DNA from: Stagonosporopsis chrysanthemi
Taxonomy: Eukaryota; Ascomycota; Dothideomycetes; Pleosporales; Didymellaceae
Assembly (NCBI GenBank): GCA_022560025.1
Contig: JAFISE010000143.1
Coordinates: 1 to 64,000 of the forward strand
DNA: 64,000 bases
Direction: 5' to 3'
The stretch's first letter is position 1, and every line of letters starts with the position of its first letter. Shown in pieces: positions 1 through 10,868 of the stretch. A model generated the notes under the pieces. The model ran no database searches. It was not told the origin of the DNA and saw only the letters and a list, made by a program, of their open reading frames with translations. The position numbers were made by a program, and so were the translations under genes.

Positions 1-46
1 GACGTATCTGTGATGCAGCTGAGGCAAGAGATGCTCTATAGGATGA

Positions 47-1096
47 GGAAGCAACACCAGACCACCAACACGTGATCTGCTTCTCATAACCGTCACACCA
101 GTCCTTGATTTGACTACGGCCTGTGCACAGCATCCTAACTACGACGAATTCTGGGAGCTCTATACTCCAAAGATTGACGAAATCACCTGTCCCGTTTATG
201 TTATCTCGAGTCTTGCGGATAATGGTCTGCATACGCCGGGAAGCATACGCGGTTGGCTTGCGGCCAAGTCGGAGCTGAAGTACCTTGAACTACACCCGTA
301 TTCAAAGTGGGAATGGCAGCTAACTCCAGAGTCTTTGGAACGACAGCTCGCGTTCTTTTCGCGCGTCTTACATGGCGAGGATGAGTTTGCAGCGCAATCT
401 GTCAGATTCTGGCCGACTGTTCGGCTCCACGTTTCTGAGAAACATTATGCTGGCAGCTGGCGAAGCGAAGCCACCTATCCCTTGTCCCGGACCGTTAGAA
501 CTAAGTTCTACTTGGGCAGTGATCAAGATCTAACCAGCAGTCCTGTTTCTACCAATGCAGCCGTCACCTACGAAGCCCTGACCGGGTCAGCATCTTGGAA
601 GACAACCTTCTCAGAACCAACGGAGATCACAGGCAGCGCAAGGCTGCGATTGCGCTTCACGGTTGGACCCGGGGCAACGGACGCCGACGTATTTGTTACG
701 TTGCAGAAGCACAATCGCAATGGCGACATCGTCCACTTCCCCTACCACACCTTCATCAACGACGGGCACGTCGCTTATGGGTGGCTTCGGGCCTCCAAGC
801 GAGCATTGGCCGACAAATCATGGGGCGATGAAGTGACCCACACTTTCCGGTCGCGGGATCTGCAGCCATTGCTGCCAGACGTTCCTGTAGATCTCGATAT
901 CAACATTCAACCAAGTGCCACTCTCTTCAGGCGCGGAGAGTCGCTGAGTGTCGTGGTGCAAGGGCGAGACTTTGGGACGTATGGCGAAACATGTCAGATA
1001 CCCCGTGCAGGGACGGGTATCAATCAGGCAGGCAGCCACTCGGTTTGGATTCAGAGTAGTTTCCTAGAATTGCCTATTATTTCGAAGCAGTTATAG
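47..1096 (+). CDS. CocE/NonD-family hydrolase, 3' part (5' end outside window)
   Basis: The open frame runs from a TGA at 44-46 to a TAG at 1094-1096, with no credible ATG at its start, so the 5' part lies on earlier exons outside the window. A likely 3' splice site is the CAG at 58-60 or 99-101. The first ~75 residues match the end of the alpha/beta-hydrolase core of the CocE/NonD group (PVYVISSLADN, then HPYSKWEW). The remaining ~230 residues form the beta-rich C-terminal domain shared with X-Pro dipeptidyl peptidases (SARLRLRFTVG, DADVFVTLQK, then GWLRASKR and RGESLSVVVQG). The family hydrolyses esters or amides; the substrate cannot be read from this fragment. The catalytic Ser would be upstream and is not visible. 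The visible frame has no disruption. Confidence 0.85.
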   Translation, partial: GSNTRPPTRDLLLITVTPVLDLTTACAQHPNYDEFWELYTPKIDEITCPVYVISSLADNGLHTPGSIRGWLAAKSELKYLELHPYSKWEWQLTPESLERQLAFFSRVLHGEDEFAAQSVRFWPTVRLHVSEKHYAGSWRSEATYPLSRTVRTKFYLGSDQDLTSSPVSTNAAVTYEALTGSASWKTTFSEPTEITGSARLRLRFTVGPGATDADVFVTLQKHNRNGDIVHFPYHTFINDGHVAYGWLRASKRALADKSWGDEVTHTFRSRDLQPLLPDVPVDLDINIQPSATLFRRGESLSVVVQGRDFGTYGETCQIPRAGTGINQAGSHSVWIQSSFLELPIISKQL

Positions 1097-1117
1097 TAAG
1101 CTAGTCATGCTGTAGGG

Positions 1118-1210
1118 CTGCTCTTGATTGGCTCAATACAGCTTGCAACCAATCAGAAGTAAGACATAGCCTAGCGTACCAAACTTAGTAGGGTCTGCTT
1201 ACCTCGACAA
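1118..1210 (+). repeat. dispersed repeat, copy A (partner at 55014-55105)
   Basis: A stretch of roughly 90 bp begins CTCTTGATTG, passes through AATCAGAAGTAAG and ends with a CTTAGT..GGTC(T/C)GC block. It aligns along its length with 55014-55105 on the same strand, with scattered mostly transitional differences. Both copies lie just 3' of a gene. I see no ORF, TG..CA ends or target duplication, so the class is unknown; a decayed short interspersed element is one possibility. Confidence 0.6.
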
Positions 1211-1965
1211 TTCTTATGATCGGCAGTGCGACCTATCTTTCAATGTGTTCAGGGCCGCCTCTTGTATCTCTATGCGAGTTTCTCCTGCAAGGCAGACGCC
1301 ACTCAGAGGCGGGCAGCACAGTTTCAGGTACTGCGAATGCGCTTACTAAACGGCCCTAATAGTAACTAATCATTAAACTTTGGTAGAGGCTCACCGCTCA
1401 GCTTTCACAGTGGCTAATCGTTGAACCTCGATACCCAGTACTATCTGAACCGAGTAGCAGGAATGCTAGAGCACACCTGCCACTTGAAACAACCATCATG
1501 CCAACCACACCGCCTTGAATGTTTTTGCGTCTGCTTACAGTCGTAGCACAGACATTCTCTATACATGGTCGTGAACCTAGAGCTGAGCTCTACACTGCAG
1601 TGTTGTTGTATTTGCGCAGCAAGGTAGGTTCGGTAGTGTTCCTGCCAGTCGTCGTTGGTACTGAACAAGCATCTTCCTACGCTGTCGGGCTGGTGGTTAT
1701 GATAAACCCGACTGATGAGTAATACTGCTCCAGCCGAGGCGTGAGCCAATCGGGCCGCCCCATCACGGGTCCACTGCAACGTCTGAGGCTCATGATCATG
1801 CGTACTCATTCGCGCGAAGATTACTCACACTACAATGTGGTGCCACATCAGCGGGACAAGACGGAGATAGACCAACACCGCTCAGCAAGCGGAGGTAAGA
1901 CGGATGTTGTCTGCATCTCAAGGCACGGGACTATCGGTGCCGGGAGTCCGTCAAGCGAAGCGGAG
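1211..1965. other. intergenic, upstream of the ALDH gene
   Basis: I see no supported gene here. Short open frames on both strands lack codon structure or recognisable motifs. The 3' part must hold the promoter of the aldehyde dehydrogenase that starts at 2016. Confidence 0.5.
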
Positions 1966-1972
1966 TATTTAA
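1966..1972 (+). promoter_or_regulatory. TATA-like box of the ALDH gene
   Basis: TATTTAA lies 44 nt before the ATG at 2016 and is followed by a pyrimidine-rich stretch and CAAAA-ATGG, a good fungal start context. This is a positional call only. Confidence 0.45.
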
Positions 1973-2015
1973 GGGAGTCTTCCTCTTGTCTAAGCGTTCC
2001 ATCAAAACCGCAAAA

Positions 2016-3917
2016 ATGGCCTCTTCAAACCTCGCCCTGTTCCAACAGAAACTCTTCATCAACAACGAGGTCAGTCATTCCAAGTTCTCAGGTGCCCTCG
2101 TCGGGCTTCAAGCCAACAGCAGGCAATCTTGAAATTAAGCACTCTTACTGACTTGTCACTGTACCTAGTATGTGGATGCGAAATCCTCGGAGAAGCTCAC
2201 AATCTACAACCCAGCCGACGAGTCGCTCGTCACATCTGAGTTTCCCGTAGCTGGCCCGGAGGATGTTGATGCCGCCGTCGAGGGTGCCAGAGAAGCCTTC
2301 AAATCCGGCCCATGGAAGGACTTCACGCCCGCACAGCGGGCACGCTGCATGAACAAGCTTGCCGACCTCATCGAGGAGAACGGAGAAGCACTGCAGAAGC
2401 TGGAGACAGTCGCCATGGGTGTTCCAGAGTTTATGAACCAATTCATGATCCCAATGGCCGTAGATCCTTGGCGCTGTAAGTGAGAATGACATTTGGAAGA
2501 GATAGGGTGTTGACATGGTTTCACAGACTTCGCTGGCTGGACGGATAAGATCCCTGGTCAAACATTCCGGTCTGAGGGCGGCAAACCATTCACTTACGTC
2601 ACTTATGAGCCCATTGGAGTATGCGCGGCTATTGCCCCATGGAACGTAAGCCTCAGGTCAGTAACCACTCTTGAATCTGATGTTTTGTCTTGCTGATATG
2701 AGATGTATAGCACTTTTGGTTGGAAGGCTGGACCGGCGCTAGCAGCCGGAAACACAGTATGTATCCACCTTCCACAAAGGCGTTGCTCGGCCGGAACAAA
2801 GAATTGTTGGTTAATGTGCGTCATAGATCGTATACAAGAGCTCTGAAAAGTCGCCTTTTGGGCTCGCTGCCTTGGGCGAGCTCATAAAGAAAGCCGGGTT
2901 TCCTCCAGGTGTGATTCAGATTATTTCAGGTCCTGGCAGCACGGGAGCGTTGCTGGCGCAGCATATGAAGATTGCCAAGATCAGTTTCACTGGGTCTGTC
3001 GCGACCGGAAAGAAGGTACAGGAGATGGCTCTGAAGAGTAACATGAAACGTGTTACTCTGGAGCTAGGTGGTAAATCTCCGGCTATTGTTTTCAATGACG
3101 CCGACATTGTAAACGCCGTCAAATTGTAGGTCCATGTAGTCGTCGAGCGAGCTTTGGCTAATGGCAACCAGCTGCACCTCCGGGCTTCTCGCGAATTCGG
3201 GACAGATTTGCATAGGTAGCGTCAGACCCCCCTCAATCCGTTTCGTCAAGCTAACTGAGTACAGCGTCGTCAAGAACACTGGTTCAGGAGGACATCGCCC
3301 CCAAGTTCATCGAAGCCCTGACGACGGCATTCTCAGAAGCAAACTGGATTGGTCCCCTCGCCGACCGCTCCCATTTCGAGAATGTATTGTCGTACATTGA
3401 GACAGGAAAGGGTGAGGCAGAACTCGCAACAGGTGGGGCCCGTGTTGGTGACAAGGGTTACTATGTCGCGCCGACGTTGTTTGTTAACCCCAAGCCTGAT
3501 GCCCGGGTCTACAAGGAGGAAATCTTTGGACCAGTAGGTGTTGTGCGCACATTTGCTACGGAAGAGGAGGCTGTGGAGCTGGCCAACGATACCTCGTTGG
3601 GTCTATCAGGTACGCATGACACGCTGAGATGTTTTGGACAGACATGCTAACCGCGCACAGCATCTGTGTTTACATCGTCCATTGCCCGTGCTCTGCGTGT
3701 CGCCGGTAAACTCGAGTCCGGCACAGTCGGTGTCAATACGTCGTTCTCGCCCGCTCTTGAAGCACCGTTTGGTGGAGTGAAAGAGAGTGGGCTGGGACGT
3801 GAGTTGGGGCGTGACGGTCTGTCCGCTTATCTGGAGACGAAGACTGTGCAGATCAAGTAAGTTCTGAGGCTGCATACACGAACCTTTGCTAACGTATTTG
3901 ACAGCATGCAACTTTAG
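2016..3917 (+). CDS. aldehyde dehydrogenase (ALDH superfamily), copy A, nine exons
   Basis: The enzyme oxidises an aldehyde to the acid with NAD(P)+, probably in the cytosol since no targeting peptide is seen. Spliced model: join(2016..2069, 2169..2475, 2527..2656, 2711..2756, 2827..3125, 3172..3215, 3265..3609, 3661..3856, 3905..3917), giving 477 residues, slightly short of the usual ~495. Visible motifs in order are PWN (NAD site), GPALAAGNT, FTGSVATGKK, the Glu motif LELGGKSP, the nucleophile Cys in NSGQICIASSR, EEIFGPV, and a C-terminal GGVKESGLGRELG. All junctions are GT-AG and keep frame. The last exon is only 13 nt, entered through a canonical GTAAGT..GCTAAC..ACAG intron; without splicing the frame would stop at 3858. 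It is closest in style to general fungal ALDHs; the substrate is unknown. Confidence 0.92.
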
Positions 3918-4456
3918 ACAGCTTATGATAGATGTAGTTTGATTATATGAATATCTACACTGATGCCCCCGAAAAGTAATCTCTCGAGCGCCAGTCCGAT
4001 TTGCTGACCTGCGTACCAAGATTCTAGAATCGCGTCTTGATCGTCGATCCCGGGCATTAGAACAGCCGAACTGGTGTTAGAGATGACCACAATTTTTGTC
4101 GGCTGTGGTCACAATGGAATCGTCTGTCTAGGACCCCTTGGCTGGTGGCGTAGGTTGTGAGGTGCATGTACAGGCAGGATGGACAGTTTTGCTGTTCGTC
4201 CCCATGCGTCTCGGCCAGCCAATCAGCTCCTAGCGCGCACAACCCCTCACGTGACGGCGCGCGCAATCTCGGCTCGTTCGTTCGGTCCCAGCCCCATCTC
4301 ACACTTCACAACGCTGCTGGCGGTCAAGGGAGTCGGCTCGCGCGCCGGGCGTGATTCCGTCTCTCCGCCGCTGTTGCGCGGGGTGGGTTCGTTTTTCTGG
4401 GCGGACTGTACTGCGTGCGCGTACCCGGTGTGTGCGGTGGTTGTGGTGAACTGTTG

Positions 4457-4500
4457 GATACGGAGTACGGAATACGGAATACGGAATACGGAATACGGAC
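4457..4500 (+). repeat. 7-bp tandem repeat (GGAATAC type)
   Basis: About six head-to-tail copies of a CGGAATA/CGGAGTA heptamer. It is a simple minisatellite and explains the repetitive short peptides encoded there in all frames. Confidence 0.9.
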
Positions 4501-4615
4501 GGAGGGGCGTTGGGCCAGGGCTGCTTGGGAAGAAAGGAAGAAAAGCCTGGGTGAGTGGGATTCCTTGTGCGTGTTGACTGTCGCGCCGAGGGGGAAGTAG
4601 GTGAGTCGAAGCGTG

Positions 4616-4617
<2 letters not shown>

Positions 4618-4653
<36 letters not shown>

Positions 4654-4663
4654 GTGCGTGTGT
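4618..4663 (+). repeat. (TG)n microsatellite
   Basis: An almost pure TG dinucleotide run of about 46 bp with two GC interruptions near its 3' end. Confidence 0.95.
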
Positions 4664-6377
4664 AGCGGTATGAATCTCAACTTGAATTGCGCGGCGCTGG
4701 CCTATGCCGCGTCCGAGTCCGATCACGACGTGCCGCCCGCCGCCCGTGTGGTGTCCCGCGGGCGCGCCGTCCGTTAGCCCCCAGCCCGGGCGTGAGGACG
4801 CGCTGCAGCGGCTCGCGCACCTCGGCGCGCAAAGAGCACCAGGGCGCGTTCAAGGCCTTCGGGCGAGCTGGTACGTGTTTGCGCCGCCTGCCTATGTGTG
4901 TGAGGGATGCCGCGCCCGAAAGCGGCCCAGACAGGGTGCGTGTCCCTTACGCTTTTCGCCGCCTGCCTGCCCCGCCCTTTCCTCGCTGGGGAGCTGCCTC
5001 TACCCGCCTTCTACCTGTCTTCTCTCTCTTCTTTTCCTCTCTCTCTCTCTACCTGTCTGGCTGCCTGTTTGGCTATCTAGCTGTCCGTTCATCTCAATCT
5101 AGATCTAGTTCCTGAGATAAGATTGTGCTGCACAGCCTAGGATAAGCTGTGCTGCACGGTTTAAGGCGAGGTGGTGCTACATCGTTTAAAGTAAGCTGTG
5201 TGGGTGGCTAGTGGATGTGTGGGTGGGGCTGAACAAACTCAGAGGGTGGAACGGAACGAAACGAAACGATGTAGGGGTGGGGTGAGATGGAATGGAATGG
5301 AACGAAACAAGCCGAGATAGGGTGGATAGGAAATAGCAAAGACCTGGCACAAAACAGAGGAGATGGTCACGCGCGAGAGGAATTCCTGTACTGATGATGT
5401 TGCGTTGCTTTGCTGTGGAGTGGGTAGGTTTTCTGTTGCAGCGTAAGCAGCTGCTGAAAATGATGAAAAACTGCGCTTGTGTTACTTGCTAGCTAGGGAG
5501 CGTCAATATATACATGCTCTGAGACGTGCTAGTCCAGGAGAGTCACAGGAGTGACGATCAAGGCCTGTAGGGCCGACTTGCACCGCAACATTTTCAATAC
5601 CATTTGTTTTATGGTTGGTCAGACCAACCTCACAGCGCAGATGTGTGTTGAGTCGCGACACAATTCGATTGGATTGGATCGGACAGGACACGCCTAGGCT
5701 GGAAAGAGAAGAGACGACGACTTCAATCAACCAATCGCCTCCTCACCGCCTGGGTTGGAGACGCAACTCCGCGCCGCCGCCGGTGCAGGACAGAGGCCAG
5801 CGCACCGCATCGACGGCGTGTACGAGTTATCGTTGTCATCCTCTTTGCCGCGAAACTAAAACATGTATGTTCTTCCCCCCTCAGGTCGGGACTTCATCGA
5901 GCAGACAGACAGACGGTCTTGCTGGATCTCGCGGCAGAGAGTAGGCGATAGTAATGTCGGCGCTCTAGTTAAGTAGCCTGCGGGTTCGATACGGTTCGAC
6001 ACTGTGCTGTAGCACAGAATCATACCTTCTTCTCGAGGAGACATGGGCTGCTGGGATTGATGGCGGCGTGCTGTCGAAAGCTGGAAGCTGCTGCAAACCA
6101 CGAACTGGGCGTGGTTGACGGTGCTGGAATCCTGCTGAGCGCTTGTACTGTAGACATGTTTTGTATCTGCTGCGGACATGGCGGTCGCAATGAACTTGGT
6201 CAGCTGACGGCCGGGTGTTTACAGTCCAGATCCCGGCGACTTGACGCAGGAAGCATGGACACGTGTGAGTGTTACAGCTGCACGGCTTCCAGGGATGTTG
6301 TCGAGTTGCCCTGGAGTACGGTCTGGTGCAAGGTTTTCGATCACCGCCCCTGGCACAGTACATAAATCAGCATTTAC

Positions 6378-7081
6378 ATGGTAGTTGGTGCCTGCAGCAG
6401 TCTATGCCATCAGCAAGGGATAATTTGCTGGTATTACCGTAAAACAACGTGATACTGTGGTCGCGACTGCCAAAAAGCCGACTACGAGAGCCACAAGAAA
6501 ACCTGTCCCACGCCAGTCAAGCCCTCCACCTCCTCCACCTCCTCCTCCTCCTCCTCCTCCTCCTCCTCCTCCGCACCGCGTCTCCGCGATCTAGAGCAGC
6601 CCATACCGGACCCGTTCACGAGCTCGACAAGGGGACCTACCTGCATGACCGCCCGCAGCGCGACACGTTCAAGCTCCTCATCGACTCCTTCCGCCTCCGC
6701 CAAGCCGACTACGACTTCGAGACCAAAACCACCCCGCCGAGCCTCTAAACCGGCGCGCTCTCCAGCAGCGCTCCCTTCCGCCAGTACCTCGACACCGTAG
6801 CCGCACGCCCCAGCCTGCTCCCCGCCTGGTGAAAGCCCGAGAAGACGCAGGAGTGCGTGGTCTTTAGCGAGAGCGGCGGGGCGTGGAGCGACACCAGCAC
6901 GAAAATGGTGAAGGAAGGGGTCGTGAAGCGTTATGGGGATGAGAAGATGCCGATGCAGCTAAGGATGTTGGTGGAGGCGGGGTATGGCGTGAGCACGATG
7001 GGGCAGAATGGCGCGGGGGTGCGGAGGATGATGAGGCGGATGGAGAGGGGGGGCGGAGAGTGGGGTGGTGGTGATTTTGCT
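6378..7081 (+). pseudogene. MYND-type zinc-finger protein gene, decayed
   Basis: An ATG at 6378 opens a frame that reads into a MYND finger: CHQQG, then YCGRDCQKADYESHKKTC. The finger is damaged: a TGA at 6450-6452 sits where Arg is usual, and a knuckle Cys reads Tyr (6435-6437). A (CTC)n serine tract follows, then LEQPIPDPFT. A one-base loss near 6619 moves the rest to another frame: LDKGTYLHDRPQ, FKLLIDSFRLRQ, RYGDEKMPMQLRML, which matches the conserved C-terminal domain seen after MYND fingers in Dothideomycetes. Two more in-frame stops occur at 6746-6748 (TAA) and 6830-6832 (TGA next to a Trp codon). With at least four lesions this is a dead gene. Intact relatives are cytosolic or nuclear proteins of unknown function. 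Confidence 0.8.
6523..6572 (+). repeat. (CTC)n trinucleotide tract
   Basis: A CTC/TCC run inside the MYND pseudogene. In the finger's frame it codes polyserine and in the next frame polyleucine. Confidence 0.9.
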
Positions 7082-7529
7082 TGATATCAGTCAGAAGCGG
7101 TAGCGCGGAAGGAGGGAGGGAGAGGGTGTGTTGGTACAACAATAAAATGCTACCTGCGACCGGATGCCTTGGCTTGTTGGGGGTTCGTGGGTATGTGGTG
7201 GTTGGGATGGCTTTGGTATTTTGTGGGCGTCACGGGACTGGACTGGACATCAACCTTATCCGCCATCAACACTGCAATCAAAAAGTCACGTACGCAACGT
7301 GCCGTGACGAGGGACGTTGGATGTTGTGCATGCTGTGCGTACGTACGCACGGCGTCTCAGTGCGGCCGAAACGGCTGGAGGTGGTGTTGCATACAAAGTG
7401 AGCTTCGTGGTGTGATGAGGACAAATTAGTCACACCAAGGATTTCCGCCTTTGTCGGTTGAGTAGAACGCGCACACGATGTCCTCCCGTCACTAGACGGC
7501 GGAGTTGCGGGGATGGAAAATGACACATG
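7082..7529. other. intergenic, nothing recognised
   Basis: This is the GT-rich tail of the MYND pseudogene followed by unique sequence. I see no coding pattern in it. Confidence 0.4.
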
Positions 7530-8374
7530 TCAAAGGCGATCTGGCTCTCTTAACGACAATGCAAGTGTGGAGATCTCGATGCTGGAGTTCCAAGTCGGTC
7601 GTGGAGGCGGTGCAAGGAAGACTTTGTAGGCAACGTTGGTGAAAATGGTGACACACCGCGGTAGATGAATAGGTCGCCCATAGTAAGGGATGTAGCTGTA
7701 GCCATATGCTGTAACACTAAAGTCAGAGACCCCACCAACATCGTCAGTCGCAGGTAGCCAACCATCGAAAAGCTCTACTCTCATATCTTCGCTTCGCTCA
7801 GGTATCCAAGACAGCGCCTCTCGATACTTGAAACATGCTTCTCTAGCGCCTGTGCAGCACTGATCACGTGCAAAGCGCACGGTGACTGTCCTTTGGGTAG
7901 AAAAAGCTGGCAGTGGAAGGAACCACGCTGTGAGTGAGGCAGCACTGCGTCTGTACAGCAATCTGCGCTGCTCGGACTAAGGCAGTGTCCTTTTTGTGAT
8001 TGGATCAGAGGCTTAAGATCAGCAGAGGGAGTGCTAGCGGTGAAGCCGCACAGGGTAAACCCGTCAACCCAGTGTAAATCAGCACGTGTAGAGTTGGGAC
8101 TTGTTTTGAAAAGATCACTGGACTGTGACTGACACATTCGACACGAGGGGTTAGAATATGATACACAATTGTCCTCTCCCCATCTCAATGTGCAATGGGT
8201 GAAGCACGGCAGGAAATCCCTCTGAATGTCGGTCAAGTGTCTCATCCGCGGGATCGAGGAAGCGCTCGAACGCGTAATAATGAGGACAGCGCTTGATATC
8301 CTGACCATAGCCGTGAGCAGAATTAGCGTTAAAACGATAGAGCTGTCGTAGTATCGGCGTAGTTGCACACGCAA
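7530..8374 (-). CDS. candidate secreted Cys-rich protein, exon structure unresolved
   Basis: Read on the minus strand, the frame opening at 8374 begins with a basic start and a hydrophobic segment (IVLTLILLTAMV), typical of a signal peptide. It continues with a Cys-rich stretch (FTHCTLRWGEDNC, SCRMCQ, LCGF). A second frame, 7961 to 7530, carries a compositionally protein-like segment (RDQCCTG, ELFDGWLPATDDV, VTAYGYSYIPYYG). The two would need an intron or frameshift between about 8000 and 7940 to join. I found no clean GT-AG pair, so the model is only a suggestion. No family is recognised; a small secreted protein is one possibility, chance ORFs another. Confidence 0.28.
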
Positions 8375-10017
8375 GCTAGCTTACTTAGAAAATTTGCGTT
8401 ATTGCTTCGAGCAGTGGCTAACCTGGATATTCTTCCAGTCACTGTAATGTTGGTGCGTTCTCTCCTTGCGCCCTGATGTGTGAATGCGGATAAGAGGCTC
8501 GTGAAATGACTTAAGTGGACGCTCTTGTAGACGGCTGCTGAGTTCGTTGGGTGAGACTGCTCACCGCTGAGGGTTCCTTGCGCTTTCGCATCCTCGACGA
8601 GCAATCTCAGGGCATTCAGATTGACTTGTGCATTACAGATATAAAGCGTATTATAATTTAGAGAGTTATTAGGGCACATGGGCCAGTGGGGTAGCATGTG
8701 CGACTGATGAGATGCGGAGACTGAGCACTCGAGCAGGCCCGAGTATCTCTGTGGGTGTTTCTCACGTGGTGCTACTTGTCAGGAGCCTTTAGAGACACTC
8801 CAACGTCTGCAGCGCATCAAAGGCCAAACAGCTCATACCGTAATTCAAGGCTTGAAGACAGGTCATCGGTCGAGTATCTGCGAGCTGACGGAAACAATCT
8901 TAAGAAAAGGACTCGTTTGTGCTTGCCACTCCGTGTGTGGCATCATCTGGAGGTGCCCCTTCCTTCTTCAGTGACTGCAAGCATCTGTTTTCTTCTCGCA
9001 AGCGAGTGCCAGGAAGTAGCAGCAGCGTTGAATTCAAATTTATACGACTGTTCAGGACCTGTCCATGATCCGGGATATCGGCTTGCAAAGTTCTTCCTCA
9101 CCATATCGAAAATGACCAAGATAAAGAGGAGCTGACTGCATCGAGGACGGTAGAACATATATCAATCATCAAGTCTCGATATTATCAGACAGCCTTGGCC
9201 GGCCTCTGGAACAACCGGTCCTTAGTGCTTCAGGTCGGTTGAATGCGCTCGGAATCTGTCTGTCCGCTTCCTTGGTGTGAGTGGTTGCGACCGCTGCCGA
9301 AAGCTAGGCTTTGCTTTCAACCAGGATGGCGAGGATTTGCACCGGTATCACGGCTTCTGGTGTAATAATCCAAAGACGGCGCAGTCTGGACGTTTCACTA
9401 TCACATGGGACGATCTGTCATACTATTTAGAGGCAGCCTTACAATCAATAGTAACTTCGGTAGAGTTTTCGTGGGCGGTAGGTAAAATGGGGCTTTCACA
9501 GCTTCGGCGACCGGCGGAATGCCTGGAACAAGCTGTGAGCCAAAGTGGCTTTTTCCATGGAATGCGGGTATGCCACTGAGAAAATATGCCGTCGAACACA
9601 ATTTCGCTGCGGCTAAGAGCTCTGGCACACCACTGCACGCAGGGACCGTGGCGCACGGGGCAGGTAGATCCATACCCTTGGCGGCGAAGGTTTTGATGAG
9701 AGCGTACGAGGGGAGAGTCCTGACTGGAACCCGTGAGAGGATCAGCGCGCTCAGGATGGGGATATGGTGACAGACTGCATACATCAATGGAGTCCATCGA
9801 ACCAACCAATTTCGCCAAGGGAGCTGCAAAAAGCCGTCGTTACTATGAAATCACGTCTCCATCTCCTAAATCCTCTGTGCTGCTCTTCAATGTAGTCCTA
9901 GCAGTCTTTTGGCGTCTTTTGGGAGCACAGATGAGTGAGGCTGATAGTTGTTTGGTAGCACGTCTTGGATACAGTAAGATATAATGGGGTAGTGCGCCTG
10001 TTAATCGGACTCCAGTC
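8375..10017. other. intergenic or decayed sequence, no supported gene
   Basis: Several 60-140 codon frames overlap on both strands (for example around 9277-9830) without motifs, start context or splice signals that fit together. I cannot support a gene here. Confidence 0.4.
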
Positions 10018-10697
10018 TTGTTCTCTCAGAGACCACATCACCTCAACACATTACGTCAATACGTTGCTATGCAGACTTTAACACTGCCTTTCATGACCGC
10101 AGTCATTGCGCGACTTGAGAATCGGCTTGTGCGCGATGAAATGGACTTGCACAAATGCGAGCAATGCCAGCACATAATATTGCGACACTTACCAGACGCC
10201 AATGCAGCTCTGAACGAGCTTCTTCAGTCATCCTGTCCACATGATACAGTAGCTACCAATATTCCTGATCTCGCTGCGAAGAACTGTGATTTTTGGACTT
10301 TGATCAGCGATAAGAGTACTCTCATCGATCTGGAGGCGTATCTAACGCCTCGATCTCCAAGTGCCGATGAAGGACAGCGTACTGAGCAATCGGATGGAGA
10401 GGACAAGACGCAACGATAACCATTGATCAGCTAGAGGATGAGATTGAGCGCCTACGCAACAGCCCTACTTCCTGGTGTTGCAAGTCGCCAGCGGGCAGGA
10501 TTTCCCATCCTGTGACACAAGAAGATGTTGTCCGGAAGATCTTGCGATACCAAATTCAACGTGATTTCAAGATCAAGGCCATGATAGCTCAGTTGATCTT
10601 GATACTGCTCATGAGGCCCGTGAACCACGTTACTTTTCAAAAGGATGTTCGGGAAGGCCGTGGCTTTTGGATGCAGGAGCACTCAGGTAAATTGTAG
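10018..10697 (+). pseudogene. unrecognised coding relic with one frameshift
   Basis: The frame from 10018 to 10419 codes a Cys/His-containing peptide (DLHKCEQCQHIILRHLP). After about 10395 the protein-like reading continues one frame over: a heptad-like ITIDQLEDEIERLRNS segment, then QEDVVRKILRYQIQRDF up to 10697. The join needs a single-base change and there is no intron signal. I do not recognise the family. It lies just upstream of the HET relic on the same strand and could be part of the same dead gene. Confidence 0.35.
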
Positions 10698-10868
10698 GTC
10701 TTGCCAGCTCCAGGTATGAGACTCCTAACATCCGTTGTCTTTGGCTTTGAGTTACCTAACGATGACCCAAGAACACCTGACTAGTGGAACAAAACATTGT
10801 GTTGGGACGCCAATTAATCTGCTTCCGCAATTAGATGACTCTTTGAAACTCCATCAAGGCTGGTGCTG

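Larger units (their letters stand above)
3918..6377. other. intergenic region with simple repeats, no supported gene
   Basis: This 2.5-kb stretch contains a 7-bp tandem repeat, a TG tract, a GC-rich block (about 4680-5000), a CT-rich run (about 5020-5055) and AACG/AATGG-type short repeats (about 5250-5320). Open frames here change reading frame over the repeats and carry no recognisable domain. The GC-rich block could be the relic of a 5' exon, but I cannot support a gene. Confidence 0.5.

Noticed and set aside
4247..4726. Long minus-strand frames over the TG tract and heptamer repeat
   Set aside because: They encode His/Thr/Tyr repeats that are translations of simple DNA repeats; no domain.
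4687..5115. 142-codon frame in the GC-rich block
   Set aside because: Arg/Pro-rich in every frame because of base composition. A possible old exon end at about 4870 exists, but nothing upstream or downstream supports it.
6449..6748. Polyleucine-containing 99-codon frame
   Set aside because: The polyleucine is the wrong-frame reading of the CTC tract; only its C-terminal half belongs to the MYND-family pseudogene.
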